Source: Deltaproteobacteria bacterium (lineage in GTDB: Bacteria > Bdellovibrionota > FAC87 > UBA2466). Taken from it: 64,000 nt of DNA. Positions 8,646 to 16,930 of the stretch are shown here, piece by piece. The number at the start of each line of letters is the position of its first letter. Positions within the stretch are counted from its first letter, which is position 1. The translations under genes and the position numbers were made by a program. Location: contig JACPWY010000024.1 in assembly GCA_016196825.1 (NCBI GenBank), positions 1-64,000 of the forward strand, given 5' to 3'. Under the pieces are notes generated by a model, which made no database searches, had not been told where the DNA came from, and saw only the letters and a list, made by a program, of their open reading frames with translations.

Positions 8646-9110
8646 ATGAAAGTTATTGATAGCAGGGACGCCAAGTCGACCTTCACCATTGGGTTGGTCG
8701 TCAGTCGTTTCAATTTGGAAATTTCGAAGATGCTTCTCGACGGTGCCCTCGGGCGCCTCAAAGAGGCCGGTTTCAGTGAAAACCAGATCACGGTTTGCTG
8801 GGTGCCGGGTGCTTTTGAGATTCCGATCACGGCCCAACGTCTTGCTCAACAGGGCGTTTTTGAGGCGGTGATCTGCTTGGGCTCGGTCATTAAGGGTGAG
8901 ACGGATCACTACGAGCACATCTGCACGAGCGTGACACAGGGTTGTCAGCAGGTCGCCATCACAAACGACATCCCAATTGTTTTCGGCGTTCTGACGACGC
9001 ACACTGAGCAGCAGGCCCGTGAGCGTGCCGGCGGCAAAGAGGGCAACAAGGGCCGCAGCGCTGCTGAAACGGCCATTGAGATGGTCGTATCGCTCCGCCA
9101 AATTGGCTAA
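8646..9110 (+). CDS. ribH: 6,7-dimethyl-8-ribityllumazine synthase RibH
   Basis: A 154-residue protein of normal length for the family. It has the substrate-binding SRFN near residue 20, the WVPGAFEIP loop, LGSVIKGETDHYEHI with the phosphate-binding region, and the catalytic-His-containing HYEH. The ending NKGRSAAETAIEMV is typical. It joins the ribD and ribBA branch products into lumazine, the substrate of RibE. The ribosome site AAGGAG lies 7 bases before ATG 8646. The gene ends 4 bases inside the convergent transporter gene. Confidence 0.95.
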   Translation: MKVIDSRDAKSTFTIGLVVSRFNLEISKMLLDGALGRLKEAGFSENQITVCWVPGAFEIPITAQRLAQQGVFEAVICLGSVIKGETDHYEHICTSVTQGCQQVAITNDIPIVFGVLTTHTEQQARERAGGKEGNKGRSAAETAIEMVVSLRQIG

Positions 9111-10015
9111 CGCCGTATCCATTCTTTGAGGCGAGGGGTTGTGGCGAGAATAGTGGCAAGCCCCGAGGCGAGGATCAGCGCGCCTCCCAACCATTGGGTG
9201 GCCTGCAGAGTTTCGCCGATGGCGAGATAGGCCATGATGGCCGTAATCGGTGATTCCATGAGATAGATGAGACTCACCGTTGTGGGCGAAAACACCCGTT
9301 GCACTCGGATCTGAATAGAGAAGGCGATGAGGTTAACCGCGGTGACGAGATAGCCCAGCCAGAACCAACTCATCCCCCAAGGTGCGAGATGAACCCCCTC
9401 GGTGAAATAGGCGAGCGGCAAGGTAGCGATTCCCGCCCAGAGTGCTTGATAGAGATTGAGTCCGAGCGTTGAACTGTGCTTTTTGCCCGCCCGGGAGATG
9501 AGCATGATGTGGGCAGCCGCAAGAAGCGAACTGGCCAGCGTGACGAGATCGAAAGGGTTGAACTGGGCCTCAAGCACCTGGCACATCAAGGCGGTGCCCA
9601 CGAGTGAAGAAAAAAGGGCCAGCCACAAGACTGGGGAGGGCCCCGTTCGTGAAATAATCCATTCAAAGACGGGCACGAAAACAACGTAAAGGGTGGTGAT
9701 AAAGACCGTATTGGAGACCGACGAGTTTTTGAGTCCCAGAGTGTTGAGACTGATCATCACGCCCAAGGTCGAGCCGACCAGGGCGGTGTCGCGAAACCAA
9801 GCCTTGTGGAATGACCATGGATAACGCCGCTTCAAAAGCCAGGGAAGCCCGACGAGAAAAACAAGAAAGAAGCGCAAGAGGGCCAGGGTGAGAATGCCAA
9901 AGGATTCGAGCGCGAAACGACAAGCGAGAAAACTTCCCGCCCAGATATGGACGGCCAGAAAGAGCTCGGCCCAGTCGCGGGCCCGTGCCCGTGGGTTGGC
10001 GGTCAGCTCGGCCAC
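9107..10015 (-). CDS. EamA-family (DMT) transporter
   Basis: With the GTG start at 10015 the protein has 302 residues and ten predicted membrane segments in two five-helix EamA halves. The first half runs from LFLAVHIWAGSFLACRFAL and the second from about residue 160. A longer frame upstream is rejected because it would lie inside the outer-membrane protein gene. The upstream stop and this start share a base (TAGTG), with GGAG about 10 bases before, showing translational coupling. Family members export amino acids, nucleotides or other metabolites; the substrate is unknown. It is third in a unit with the sigma-54 activator and the outer-membrane protein. Confidence 0.85.
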   Translation of the reverse strand: MAELTANPRARARDWAELFLAVHIWAGSFLACRFALESFGILTLALLRFFLVFLVGLPWLLKRRYPWSFHKAWFRDTALVGSTLGVMISLNTLGLKNSSVSNTVFITTLYVVFVPVFEWIISRTGPSPVLWLALFSSLVGTALMCQVLEAQFNPFDLVTLASSLLAAAHIMLISRAGKKHSSTLGLNLYQALWAGIATLPLAYFTEGVHLAPWGMSWFWLGYLVTAVNLIAFSIQIRVQRVFSPTTVSLIYLMESPITAIMAYLAIGETLQATQWLGGALILASGLATILATTPRLKEWIRR

Positions 10016-10812
10016 TAGAAGGGGACTCCGGCCGACAGCGTGAAATCGGGCAGTAGGGCTGCGGTCCAGGCGGTCGAGGTCTGAGAGTTGGGGTCGACTT
10101 CGTTTCGGGAACGAATGTGCCAAAGCGCTGAGGCGCGCATTTGCGTGAGGCCACTGCGATATTCGATCCACGGCCCCACACCCACGAGCGAGATCTCATG
10201 ATTTACGTTGTCGCTTGCGGCGGGATTGGAATCCACAAGACGTGTCTGGGCTGACGCGCGAGCCCCTATCCACAAATCGGAAACCATTCGCACTCCGAAG
10301 CAAAGCCCCACCGTGAGAAAGCTTCGACTCTGGTTGAGCGCAAGAAGTGCGCCGGAATCGATCTGAAACAGAGTCTGATCGGTTTGACGACCTGAAAGCA
10401 TTCCGAGGCGCAGGTAGGCGTCCTGGTCGGGGAGAAACGCAAACCCGCCCAGCCCGAAGCGTCCGAAAACCTCCGTATGGGAGACGAAATAACGTCCAAT
10501 CTCAAGGCCCAGTATCGAAGCCTTGCTGTTCCAGTCATTGCGAACGGGGCTTGTCATCGTCTCGAAGGGAAATAGGATTTGCTTGGCCGAGGCCTCAATC
10601 TCTACAGCGCGGGCATCGATGCGAGCAGAGAAGCCCGCAATGGCCGACCCTTGGTAGTTCGACAACTGGCCGGCCACCCCTTCACGCCCCGTGAGGGGGG
10701 CCGTGATTGGTGGCGGAGTCCCGAGATTCTCAAACACCCAGAGTTCCTCTTGGCCATATGGCAGAGCCCAAGAGCTCATTACGAGCGAAAGGAGCCAGAT
10801 CTTAGTGAGCAA
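10015..10812 (-). CDS. Predicted outer-membrane beta-barrel protein
   Basis: A protein of about 265 residues, unrecognised by family. After a signal-like segment (KIWLLSLVMSSWALPYGQ) it shows alternating hydrophobic/polar strands with many aromatic girdle residues. It ends in LPDFTLSAGVPF, a terminal Phe as in barrel-assembly signals. The start is uncertain: the frame is open to an ATG at 10884, which would overlap the previous gene by 83 bases, while TTG 10812 overlaps by only 11 and places the signal peptide correctly. It sits between a sigma-54 activator and an EamA transporter, apparently in one transcript. Confidence 0.65.
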   Translation of the reverse strand: MLTKIWLLSLVMSSWALPYGQEELWVFENLGTPPPITAPLTGREGVAGQLSNYQGSAIAGFSARIDARAVEIEASAKQILFPFETMTSPVRNDWNSKASILGLEIGRYFVSHTEVFGRFGLGGFAFLPDQDAYLRLGMLSGRQTDQTLFQIDSGALLALNQSRSFLTVGLCFGVRMVSDLWIGARASAQTRLVDSNPAASDNVNHEISLVGVGPWIEYRSGLTQMRASALWHIRSRNEVDPNSQTSTAWTAALLPDFTLSAGVPF

Positions 10813-11752
10813 AGAGCTGCGAAGAGGTGTCCTCTTCTTTGTACTTTCGGATTTTTTCAAAGAGGGTCGATTTCGAGATTCCAAGTTCCTTGGCCGCCAG
10901 CTTCTTGTTTCCTTGGCAAAGTCTTATCTTAGATTCGATAAATTGTCGCTCGATGTCGGCGAGTGTGAGACGCGACACATCACGGTCGGCATGGACCGCC
11001 TTTGGGAATCGCCGGCGCTCTTCGATAACGAGTTGATCGATCTGTAGGCTTGAGATCTGGTTGCGGCTCATGGCTCCGGCTCGAACGAGCACGTTACGAA
11101 GCTGGCGCACATTGCCGGGCCAGTCGTAGTCCTTGAGAAGCTGAAGAGCCTCGGGTGTAATCGAGAGGCGCTGGGTCTGGCAGAGGTGATTGGCGATGAG
11201 GGGAATGTCTTCAGGACGATCGGAAAGCGGCGGGACCTCAAGACGCAGGACGCTGATTCTTTCCAGTACATCATGGCGAAAGGCTCCCGAGCTCACGGCC
11301 TGAAAGAGATCCGCATTTGTTGAGGCGATTACGCGCACATCCACATGGTCGGTTCGCGTGGACCCGACGCTGCGCACCTCCCCTGACTCAAGAGTTCTTA
11401 AGAGCTTGGATTGCAGCCCAGGATCCATATCGCCGATCTCATCTAGAAGCAGAGTTCCCCGGTGGGCAGCCCGAAAGAGTCCCGGCTTTGACGTCATCGC
11501 TCCCGAAAAGGCCCCCTTTTCATAGCCAAAGAGCTCACTCTCAAAGAGCTGGGGCGGCAGGGCCGAAGCGTTGAGCGTGAGCAGGGGGTGGCTCGCTCTG
11601 GACGAGAGCCGGTGGATGTAACGAGCGATGAGCTCCTTTCCGACGCCGGTCTCCCCCAAGATAAGGACCGGCCAATCGGTCGAGGCATAGCTTTCCACCA
11701 ACTCCATGAAGACACGAAAACGCGGGGAGGCCCCAAAGACTAGACCTTCCAT
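10802..11752 (-). CDS. Sigma-54-dependent activator without a sensor domain
   Basis: Starting at ATG 11752, preceded by AAGGGAG, the 316-residue protein goes almost straight into the AAA+ domain. Walker A is GETGVGKE, the sigma-54-contact loop is GAFSGA (GAFTGA in most members) within ESELFGYEKGAFSGA, Walker B is LLLDEIGDM, and the arginine-finger region is VRVIAST. The C-terminal Fis-type helix-turn-helix is LAAKELGISKSTLFEKIRKY. There is no response-regulator or GAF/PAS domain, so it may be regulated by another protein or by its amount, as in PspF. It heads the unit with the outer-membrane protein and EamA genes. Confidence 0.9.
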   Translation of the reverse strand: MEGLVFGASPRFRVFMELVESYASTDWPVLILGETGVGKELIARYIHRLSSRASHPLLTLNASALPPQLFESELFGYEKGAFSGAMTSKPGLFRAAHRGTLLLDEIGDMDPGLQSKLLRTLESGEVRSVGSTRTDHVDVRVIASTNADLFQAVSSGAFRHDVLERISVLRLEVPPLSDRPEDIPLIANHLCQTQRLSITPEALQLLKDYDWPGNVRQLRNVLVRAGAMSRNQISSLQIDQLVIEERRRFPKAVHADRDVSRLTLADIERQFIESKIRLCQGNKKLAAKELGISKSTLFEKIRKYKEEDTSSQLFAH

Positions 11753-11890
11753 TCCACAAACTCCCTTCGGCTCACGTTCTTGTTCAGAAGAACGCAATGC
11801 AAAGCATGCCAAACGTAGTGGGAGCGAATTCACACAGGAATTCACGCGCGCGGGAGTCCTAATTACGGGCAGGCGTCCTAAAATCGGCCG

Positions 11891-12127
11891 CTAGACAGCG
11901 GCTTCGGAAACCGCGGGCTTCGGTTGGTGTTTACGGACGACGGGCTTAATCAGCGAGCCGCTGCGCAGGCAACGGGTGCAGACATAAACCCTCTGGACCA
12001 GACCATCCAAGGTGGCACGAACCTTCTGAAGATTCGGGAAATGTCGAAGCTTCGTCTTGATATTGGAATGGCTGACCTTATTTCCGACTACGGGAGTTTT
12101 TCCGCAGTACACACATCGACGGGCCAC
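11891..12127 (-). CDS. rpmB: 50S ribosomal protein L28
   Basis: A 78-residue protein with the L28 pattern: [21 protein letters not shown], then [13 protein letters not shown], and [11 protein letters not shown]. Two CxxC pairs (Cys5/Cys8 and the CTRC pair) make this the zinc-binding form. The start is GTG at 12127 with GAGGTG four bases upstream. It is a component of the large ribosomal subunit. It is a single gene with its own promoter, divergent from the YdcF-like gene. Confidence 0.95.
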   Translation of the reverse strand: MARRCVYCGKTPVVGNKVSHSNIKTKLRHFPNLQKVRATLDGLVQRVYVCTRCLRSGSLIKPVVRKHQPKPAVSEAAV

Positions 12128-12152
12128 AGTTCACCTCAATTAAAGTCGTTCA

Positions 12153-12181
12153 TTTTTAGTGAAATTTCGCTACTATTTCAA
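12153..12181 (-). promoter_or_regulatory. Probable sigma-70-type promoter of rpmB
   Basis: On the minus strand TTGAAA (12176-12181) and TAAAAA (12153-12158) are 17 bases apart, a good -35/-10 pair. Transcription would begin about 20 bases before the rpmB start codon, leaving room for the GAGGTG ribosome site. Confidence 0.5.
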
Positions 12182-12219
12182 GGTCTTTTTGTCCAAATTG
12201 AAGAAGAGGTTAGGCGTTA

Positions 12220-12864
12220 ATGAAGTGGCTCCGATGGGCTGGCTGGGTGTTGATTTTTGCGGCGGTGGTAAGCCTGTCGTACGACTTTTACCGCTTTGCC
12301 CGGGTTGGCTTTGCCAACTACCGCCTCTCTTTTGCCTGGGACTATCAAGACCACCCTGGCACCGAAGGCATCATCGTATTGACGGGCGACAGGACCAGAA
12401 TCCCCAAATCATTCGAGCTGTTGAAGCGGCGAAAGAGTGAGTGGCTTCTCATTTCAGGCGCCGGCCGGGGTATCACGCTCACCGAGGTGGTCAATCAGCA
12501 GGGCGACTCCGCCAACTCAATCCATGAACTCTGGGAAAGAATCATCTTGGAATCCCGCTCAACGACCACGATCGAAAATGGCCTAGAGTCGACGGAGATC
12601 ATCCAAACCCGAAAGCCGAACCGTGTGATCTTGGTAACAAGCGACTACCACATGCCCCGAGCCGCCACGATTTTTCGAGACCTCATGCCCCAAACCGAGA
12701 TTCTCGAGTTCCCCGTCTCAAGCGGACTTATGGGCCCTCACTTCATCTCCGAACGTCTCCCTCGTCTCCTCTGGATCCTGGGCCTAGAATACTGGAAATA
12801 CCGCCTCTACCTAACCCACCGCAGCCTCGACCCCACCTACCCCAACACAAAACGAAGACCGTAG
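12220..12864 (+). CDS. YdcF/ElyC/SanA-family (DUF218) membrane protein
   Basis: A 214-residue protein with one N-terminal membrane segment (WAGWVLIFAAVVSLSYDF), followed by a DUF218 domain. The domain starts EGIIVLTGDRTRIPKSFELL, with LLISGAGRGITLTEVV, then the conserved RSTTTIENGLESTEII and VILVTSDYHMPRAATIF. ElyC and SanA relatives affect the envelope barrier and lipid-carrier or peptidoglycan metabolism; a role at the periplasmic face of the inner membrane is inferred. It is followed by a large hairpin repeat, not by another gene in the same direction within 350 bases. Confidence 0.85.
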   Translation: MKWLRWAGWVLIFAAVVSLSYDFYRFARVGFANYRLSFAWDYQDHPGTEGIIVLTGDRTRIPKSFELLKRRKSEWLLISGAGRGITLTEVVNQQGDSANSIHELWERIILESRSTTTIENGLESTEIIQTRKPNRVILVTSDYHMPRAATIFRDLMPQTEILEFPVSSGLMGPHFISERLPRLLWILGLEYWKYRLYLTHRSLDPTYPNTKRRP

Positions 12865-12973
12865 ACCGAGACGTTTTTTTTGCGACTCCCAATGAAATTC
12901 CCAACCCGATCTTGCGGTTCTGTCGAACCCCATTGATCTCCATCACACGAATCCCGATCAGCGAAGCGACGTT

Positions 12974-13149
12974 GAGGCGGGGATGTGGATGGGTCGGATT
13001 GGTTGTGGGGGTGGCGCGGGACGGAGCGGGTGGCAGCGGAGGGGTTTTGGTGGCCCCAATGGGACAGCCAAAACCCCACAGCTGACAGGACCCGCCCGCC
13101 CCGCGCCACCCCCACAACCAATCCCCCAACCCTGTCCCAGCCCCGCCTC
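12974..13149. repeat. Large GC-rich hairpin element (family 2, full copy)
   Basis: The two halves of 12974-13149 are imperfect inverted repeats. The longest perfect stretch is 25 bp, 12996-13020 against 13100-13124, and the apex has GGGGTTTTGG (13041-13050) pairing with CCAAAACCCC (13068-13077). A 46-base piece, 13050-13095, is repeated at 35945-35990 with six mismatches. The GGACAGCCAAAA next to the apex also occurs, reversed, in the family 1 copy at 1485-1496. The 100 bases between the YdcF-like gene and the element contain nothing I recognise. The element lies 70 bases upstream of the porin gene. Confidence 0.85.
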
Positions 13150-13220
13150 GCGTCACGGCACTGAGATACATGTGATGTATAGTAATCATGTTGTTCGACA
13201 AAACTACCAAGGGAGGGGTC

Positions 13221-14207
13221 ATGAGGGCTGTCAATTTCATTGCAGTAGTCGGGGCGCTTCTAATCGTAGGCAACGTCCACGCGGCCGATACCAAAGTCAG
13301 CGGTTTCGTGGATGCGCAGTATCACTGGAAGAGTGACGGGACTGGCGACGGATTCACCGTGGATGACGGTGCGGTCTACATCAACAGTGAGATGGGCGTG
13401 TGTTCGGCTACCGTGGATGTGCCGTTCCAGTCAAAGGCAGCTAGTGGCGCCTTCAGCATCGCGACGAATAAGATGCAGGCCTATGTGGGTCATAAGTACA
13501 ACATGGGCGTGGGTTGGAAGATGGGCCAATACGACACGCCGTTTGGCCTAGAGGCCAACGACGCCAATAACCGCGTCTTTGTCCGCAAGGGCATCGTGGG
13601 GACGAATATACTTCCGGTGGTCCAGACCGGTGTGTTGATCGACTACGCGATTGGCGGCACCAAGCTCAACCTCTTAGTGGGCAACGAGCATGACAAGGGG
13701 ACCAACCCGGCGGGTGGACAACCGGAGTTTGGAGCGGTCGTGAACATGGCCTTTGGCTCAATGAATCTCGATCTGGGGTTCTTGGGGCAATCCAAGACAG
13801 CGGGTATGACCTATCTCATCGATGCAGTGTTGAAGTACGGGATGGGCCAGCTGAATATTGGGGTTGAGTTCGCCATGAAAAACGACCCGACCTCGCCGAC
13901 TTCGACGGCGCCGGGGGCATCGGCGAATAGCAACAGTCAGATGGGCATTGGCGCTCTGATCGGTTTCGCGATGACCGATACCATGAGCCTCGACGCCCGC
14001 TTTGGCTACCTGTCAAAGGCCACGGTGGGTGCAGGCACCACCACTGGAGCGGTGGTCGATTCGGCGATGGATATCGCGGTGGGGCCGTCGTTTGCGATGT
14101 CTAAGGCGCTGAAATGTGCTCTTCAATACACGATGATGAACTCAACGACTGGTGGCACGAGCACTACGTCACACATGGGCACCATCTCTTCGATCTATTC
14201 ATTCTGA
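13221..14207 (+). CDS. Outer-membrane beta-barrel porin
   Basis: The start at ATG 13221 is chosen over one 11 codons upstream because GGGAGG lies just before it and a clean signal peptide follows (MRAVNFIAVVGALLIVGNVHAAD). The mature protein of about 305 residues is made of short amphipathic strands with Gly-rich turns and ends in ISSIYSF, an aromatic C-terminus. Phrases such as MGQYDTPFGLEANDANNRVF and GVLIDYAIGG resemble the OmpL-like/BBP2 porins. It probably allows diffusion of small solutes; specificity is unknown. A strong terminator follows after 9 bases. Confidence 0.8.
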   Translation: MRAVNFIAVVGALLIVGNVHAADTKVSGFVDAQYHWKSDGTGDGFTVDDGAVYINSEMGVCSATVDVPFQSKAASGAFSIATNKMQAYVGHKYNMGVGWKMGQYDTPFGLEANDANNRVFVRKGIVGTNILPVVQTGVLIDYAIGGTKLNLLVGNEHDKGTNPAGGQPEFGAVVNMAFGSMNLDLGFLGQSKTAGMTYLIDAVLKYGMGQLNIGVEFAMKNDPTSPTSTAPGASANSNSQMGIGALIGFAMTDTMSLDARFGYLSKATVGAGTTTGAVVDSAMDIAVGPSFAMSKALKCALQYTMMNSTTGGTSTTSHMGTISSIYSF

Positions 14208-14216
14208 TACGGCATC

Positions 14217-14248
14217 TCGGTGCCGAGCCTTTCGAGGCTCGGCACCGA
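14217..14248. terminator. Hairpin with TTCG tetraloop between convergent genes
   Basis: A perfect 14-bp stem, TCGGTGCCGAGCCT (14217-14230) against 14235-14248, closed by TTCG, directly follows the porin stop codon. It also follows the end of the convergent small gene at 14255, so it can serve both strands. T-runs are weak on both sides, so part of its work may be mRNA 3'-end protection. Confidence 0.75.
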
Positions 14249-14254
14249 ATCGAA

Positions 14255-14557
14255 TCATTTGCAGGCTGGGTTCGAATTCAATGAGGCCCAGCACGTGTCC
14301 GCCGTGTAAAAACTCCAGCCCAAGAGCAACTGTCGATCGCCAACTAAAAGAGTTGGATAATAAAAGGGAGTTGGGGCTATTTCTTTGTGCACTGTTAATT
14401 CGCAGGCACATTTTGGTGTGGAAGATCCTTCACAGTGAACACGAGTCGTTTCCGCCAACCTCTCGAGCACAACACCTTCGCCAGGTTTAATAGTGACGGA
14501 TTGATCACCTAAAGCCATCGCGCCAAAGACAAACGTAATCAGGGACATTGTTTTCAT
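14255..14557 (-). CDS. Small exported Cys-containing protein, unknown
   Basis: Translation probably starts at ATG 14557, preceded by AAGGAGAG, giving 100 residues. It begins with a signal peptide (MKTMSLITFVFGAMALG). The mature part of about 80 residues has five Cys, including CACEL and the pair in TCWASLNSNPACK, suggesting disulfides and export. No family was recognised. It is a single gene between two hairpin terminators. Confidence 0.65.
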   Translation of the reverse strand: MKTMSLITFVFGAMALGDQSVTIKPGEGVVLERLAETTRVHCEGSSTPKCACELTVHKEIAPTPFYYPTLLVGDRQLLLGWSFYTADTCWASLNSNPACK

Positions 14558-14609
14558 CGGTCTCTCCTTTACGCATCGCATAACACGCAACTGAAGAGGG
14601 CCACAAGAG

Positions 14610-14634
14610 GAAAAGTAACGGAGTGTTACTTTTC
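14610..14634 (-). terminator. Terminator hairpin after waaA
   Basis: GAAAAGTAAC (14610-14619) pairs perfectly with GTTACTTTTC (14625-14634) around a 5-base loop, 45 bases past the waaA stop. The 3' arm on the minus strand carries TTTT. The arm sequence GTTACTTTTCG is shared with the palindrome at 656-703. Confidence 0.55.
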
Positions 14635-14678
14635 GAATGGATACGGTGTCGAGCGGTCTCTGGCCCTGCTGGTCCCGA

Positions 14679-15890
14679 CTAGGTCAGGATTTTCTCGGCG
14701 TACCGGGTGGCGACACCATGGTTACGGTCGAAGAAGTGGGTTTGAATCGTTGATATCGTGTCTTTGTCCAATACTGCTTTTTCGAGAATCGAGACTGTGT
14801 TTTGACCCGAATCGATCACGAAGAGTGAGCCCAGATCTTTGAGCTCGCGGGCTTCAGCCGAGTTTTGGATTTTGGGGCCCGTGAGAATTGGTATTCCGTA
14901 GGCGGCGGGTTCGGCGATGTTGTGGACGCGGGATTTGAAGCTGCCGCCGACAAAGGCGGCGGTGGCGATGGAATAGAGATCGGCTAGCACTCCTACGCTG
15001 TCGACTATGAGGTGCGATTGATCATCGGGAGAGCGCAGGAAATGGCTCCAGCGGCGCACACCGCCCCAATTTTTTCCAATCGTCATGATGGCACTCACGA
15101 AGCGGGGGGTGGGCTCGTGAGGGACAAAGATGAGGCGCCAGCCCTTCTTGGCGAGGACGGGAAACGTGTCTCGCAGCGCCAGAAAATCATCCGGCCAGAT
15201 GCTGCCCAGAACGAGATTTTGGCCAGTGAAGAAGTCTGCCCAGGGTTTAAGGGTCTGCTTGCGGGCGAGGATTCTTTCGATTCGGGGATCGCCCATAACC
15301 GTCACGGAGTGGGCGCCCAGTCTTTCGAGATAGGCTTTCGAACCTTCATCCACGGTTCCGATCCAATCGAAATCAAAGAGGGCGGGGCCTTGGCCTCCCG
15401 TGTGTTTGGCGAAGAAGCTTGCGATGAGACTGAGCGGAATTCTCCTGCTTTTCGCCTGGTGGGTGAGCTCGGGCCAGAGCTCGCGGTTAATGACGACGAG
15501 GGCGCGGGGGTTGAGCGCATCGTAATAGCGGCTTGCGAGCGGGGCAAAGTCAAACGGCGCATAGTCGGCGGCTCGCCAGGGAGGCGGGTGATTTCGGCGT
15601 TTGGCTTCGCGCTCAATGGCGCCACGGGCCGAGGGGGAAAAGTACGAGAGAAAGATCGGGATCTCGGGGGAGCGGGCGTGGACAGTGTCGATAACGCTTA
15701 AGCTTTGTTCAAACTCACCGGCCGAACTGAAATGAAACCAAAGCGGTTGAGAGAGTTTGAGTTTTCGAATACGGGCGGTGAGTCCAATGCGGCCCCAAAG
15801 GCCGCGCCGAAGCTTTTGCGAAAAGGGAGCGAGAAGCAGTGTGAGGAGAAAGGCTAAGGGCCAAAGCAGTCTGTAGAGTGTGAGCGTCAT
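14679..15890 (-). CDS. waaA: 3-deoxy-D-manno-octulosonic acid (Kdo) transferase
   Basis: A 403-residue GT30-type enzyme that adds Kdo to lipid A on the inner membrane. It starts at ATG 15890, where ATGA overlaps the stop of the previous gene; a longer frame is rejected. It has a short N-terminal membrane anchor (LYRLLWPLAFLLTLLLAPF). Family marks are LWFHFSSAGEFEQSL (usually WxHxxSxGE), FLSYFSPSARGAIE, INRELWPEL (usually ExExWPN), LVLGSIWPDD, FVPHEPTP, and AFVGGSFKSRVHNIAEPAAYGIPI. The glutamate of the base position in SAGE is present. INRELWPE departs from the usual ETELWPN, so the enzyme is somewhat divergent. Confidence 0.85.
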   Translation of the reverse strand: MTLTLYRLLWPLAFLLTLLLAPFSQKLRRGLWGRIGLTARIRKLKLSQPLWFHFSSAGEFEQSLSVIDTVHARSPEIPIFLSYFSPSARGAIEREAKRRNHPPPWRAADYAPFDFAPLASRYYDALNPRALVVINRELWPELTHQAKSRRIPLSLIASFFAKHTGGQGPALFDFDWIGTVDEGSKAYLERLGAHSVTVMGDPRIERILARKQTLKPWADFFTGQNLVLGSIWPDDFLALRDTFPVLAKKGWRLIFVPHEPTPRFVSAIMTIGKNWGGVRRWSHFLRSPDDQSHLIVDSVGVLADLYSIATAAFVGGSFKSRVHNIAEPAAYGIPILTGPKIQNSAEARELKDLGSLFVIDSGQNTVSILEKAVLDKDTISTIQTHFFDRNHGVATRYAEKILT

Positions 15891-16930
15891 GGAGCGTGTT
15901 TGAGCTGTTCTACCACGTGGCGGGCCTCTTCCAAAACCACCTCGGGGGCTATCTCTAGGCACACTCTTCGCCCTCGAATGCACGGGGCCTGGCCATTCTT
16001 GGAGCAGGGGCGGCACCAGAGGGTTTTCTCGATTATGCGGTGCAAAGGGTGGAAGGGCTCGCAGCCGAGCTCCTTTGCGGTGGGGCCTAGGATCACGACC
16101 GGTGGCACGCCTAGAGCGTCCGCCATGTGCATGAGGCCGGTGTCATTGGCGATGACGAGATGGCATTTCTTGAGCTCGACCGTCGTCTCTTTCAGCGACA
16201 GGCGACCCTGCAGGTTATGAACTCTTGTGGGATCAAGATCTCGGGCAATAGACGAAGCGAACCCATCGCCGGGGCCGGCAAAGAGTGTGATGTTCCAATC
16301 GGTTTTTTCCAGGATGAGCCGAGCGAGTTCAGTGAACTGCCCCCACCTTTTCCCCGGCCATTGTGCGGATGGGATGAAACCGATTTGAGGTCTTTCGAGC
16401 CGGGTTTGGGGCGGGCAGGGGAGCTCGGGGCCCTTTTTGTCGAAGGCCACGCCCCATCTTTCCAGCGGCGCGATGTAGCGGACAACCATGCGATCGAAAT
16501 GCTTCAGCAGGGGAATCTTGAACGTGAGAGCAAGGGATCGCCTCAGATAATGTTTTTGGTAATGGGCGCTGAGTCTTGGGCGTAAGAAGCCCGAGAGAAT
16601 GCGCGACCTCAGACTGAAATGAGCGTCATAGATCAAATCATAGTCGTTGTGTTTCAGTCGTTGGTAAAGACGCCAAAGCCCTCGCCACCCCGTTTCCCGC
16701 GAGAGCCCCATCTTGAGATCAAGATGGGGATTGTGTTCGATGAGCTCTAGGAAATCTTCCCTCACCACCATATCGATGCGGGCGGCAGGAAAGCGGGCGC
16801 GCAGGCACCGGATCATCGCTGTTGCCATGACGATGTCGCCGAGCGAACTGAATCTCAAAATCAGAATGCGATGGATGTTGTCGCTGACTCGATTCACACC
16901 ATTCACGCCATTCACATTTGGGGCGGGCAT
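15887..16930 (-). CDS. Heptosyltransferase-like GT9 glycosyltransferase
   Basis: A 347-residue GT9 enzyme, probably adding heptose to the LPS inner core. The N-terminal domain has ILILRFSSLGDIVMATAMIR, the signature of ADP-heptose:LPS transferases. The C-terminal domain has FIPSAQWPGKRWGQFTELA, NLQGRLSLKETTVELKK, NDTGLMHMADALGVPPVVI and the late WCRPCSKNG Cys pair. Before the first strand the N-terminus carries a small tandem repeat (NVNGVNGVNRV, from repeated GTGAATGG-type units near 16890-16915), which also offers several GTG starts. It overlaps argS by 19 bases and waaA by 4 bases, so the three genes are translated as a set. Confidence 0.87.
   Translation of the reverse strand: MPAPNVNGVNGVNRVSDNIHRILILRFSSLGDIVMATAMIRCLRARFPAARIDMVVREDFLELIEHNPHLDLKMGLSRETGWRGLWRLYQRLKHNDYDLIYDAHFSLRSRILSGFLRPRLSAHYQKHYLRRSLALTFKIPLLKHFDRMVVRYIAPLERWGVAFDKKGPELPCPPQTRLERPQIGFIPSAQWPGKRWGQFTELARLILEKTDWNITLFAGPGDGFASSIARDLDPTRVHNLQGRLSLKETTVELKKCHLVIANDTGLMHMADALGVPPVVILGPTAKELGCEPFHPLHRIIEKTLWCRPCSKNGQAPCIRGRRVCLEIAPEVVLEEARHVVEQLKHAP

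Noticed and set aside
11789-11817. Possible sigma-54 promoter upstream of the activator gene
   Set aside because: On the minus strand TGGCAT and TTGC are present but the spacing is about 3 bases off the fixed -24/-12 distance.
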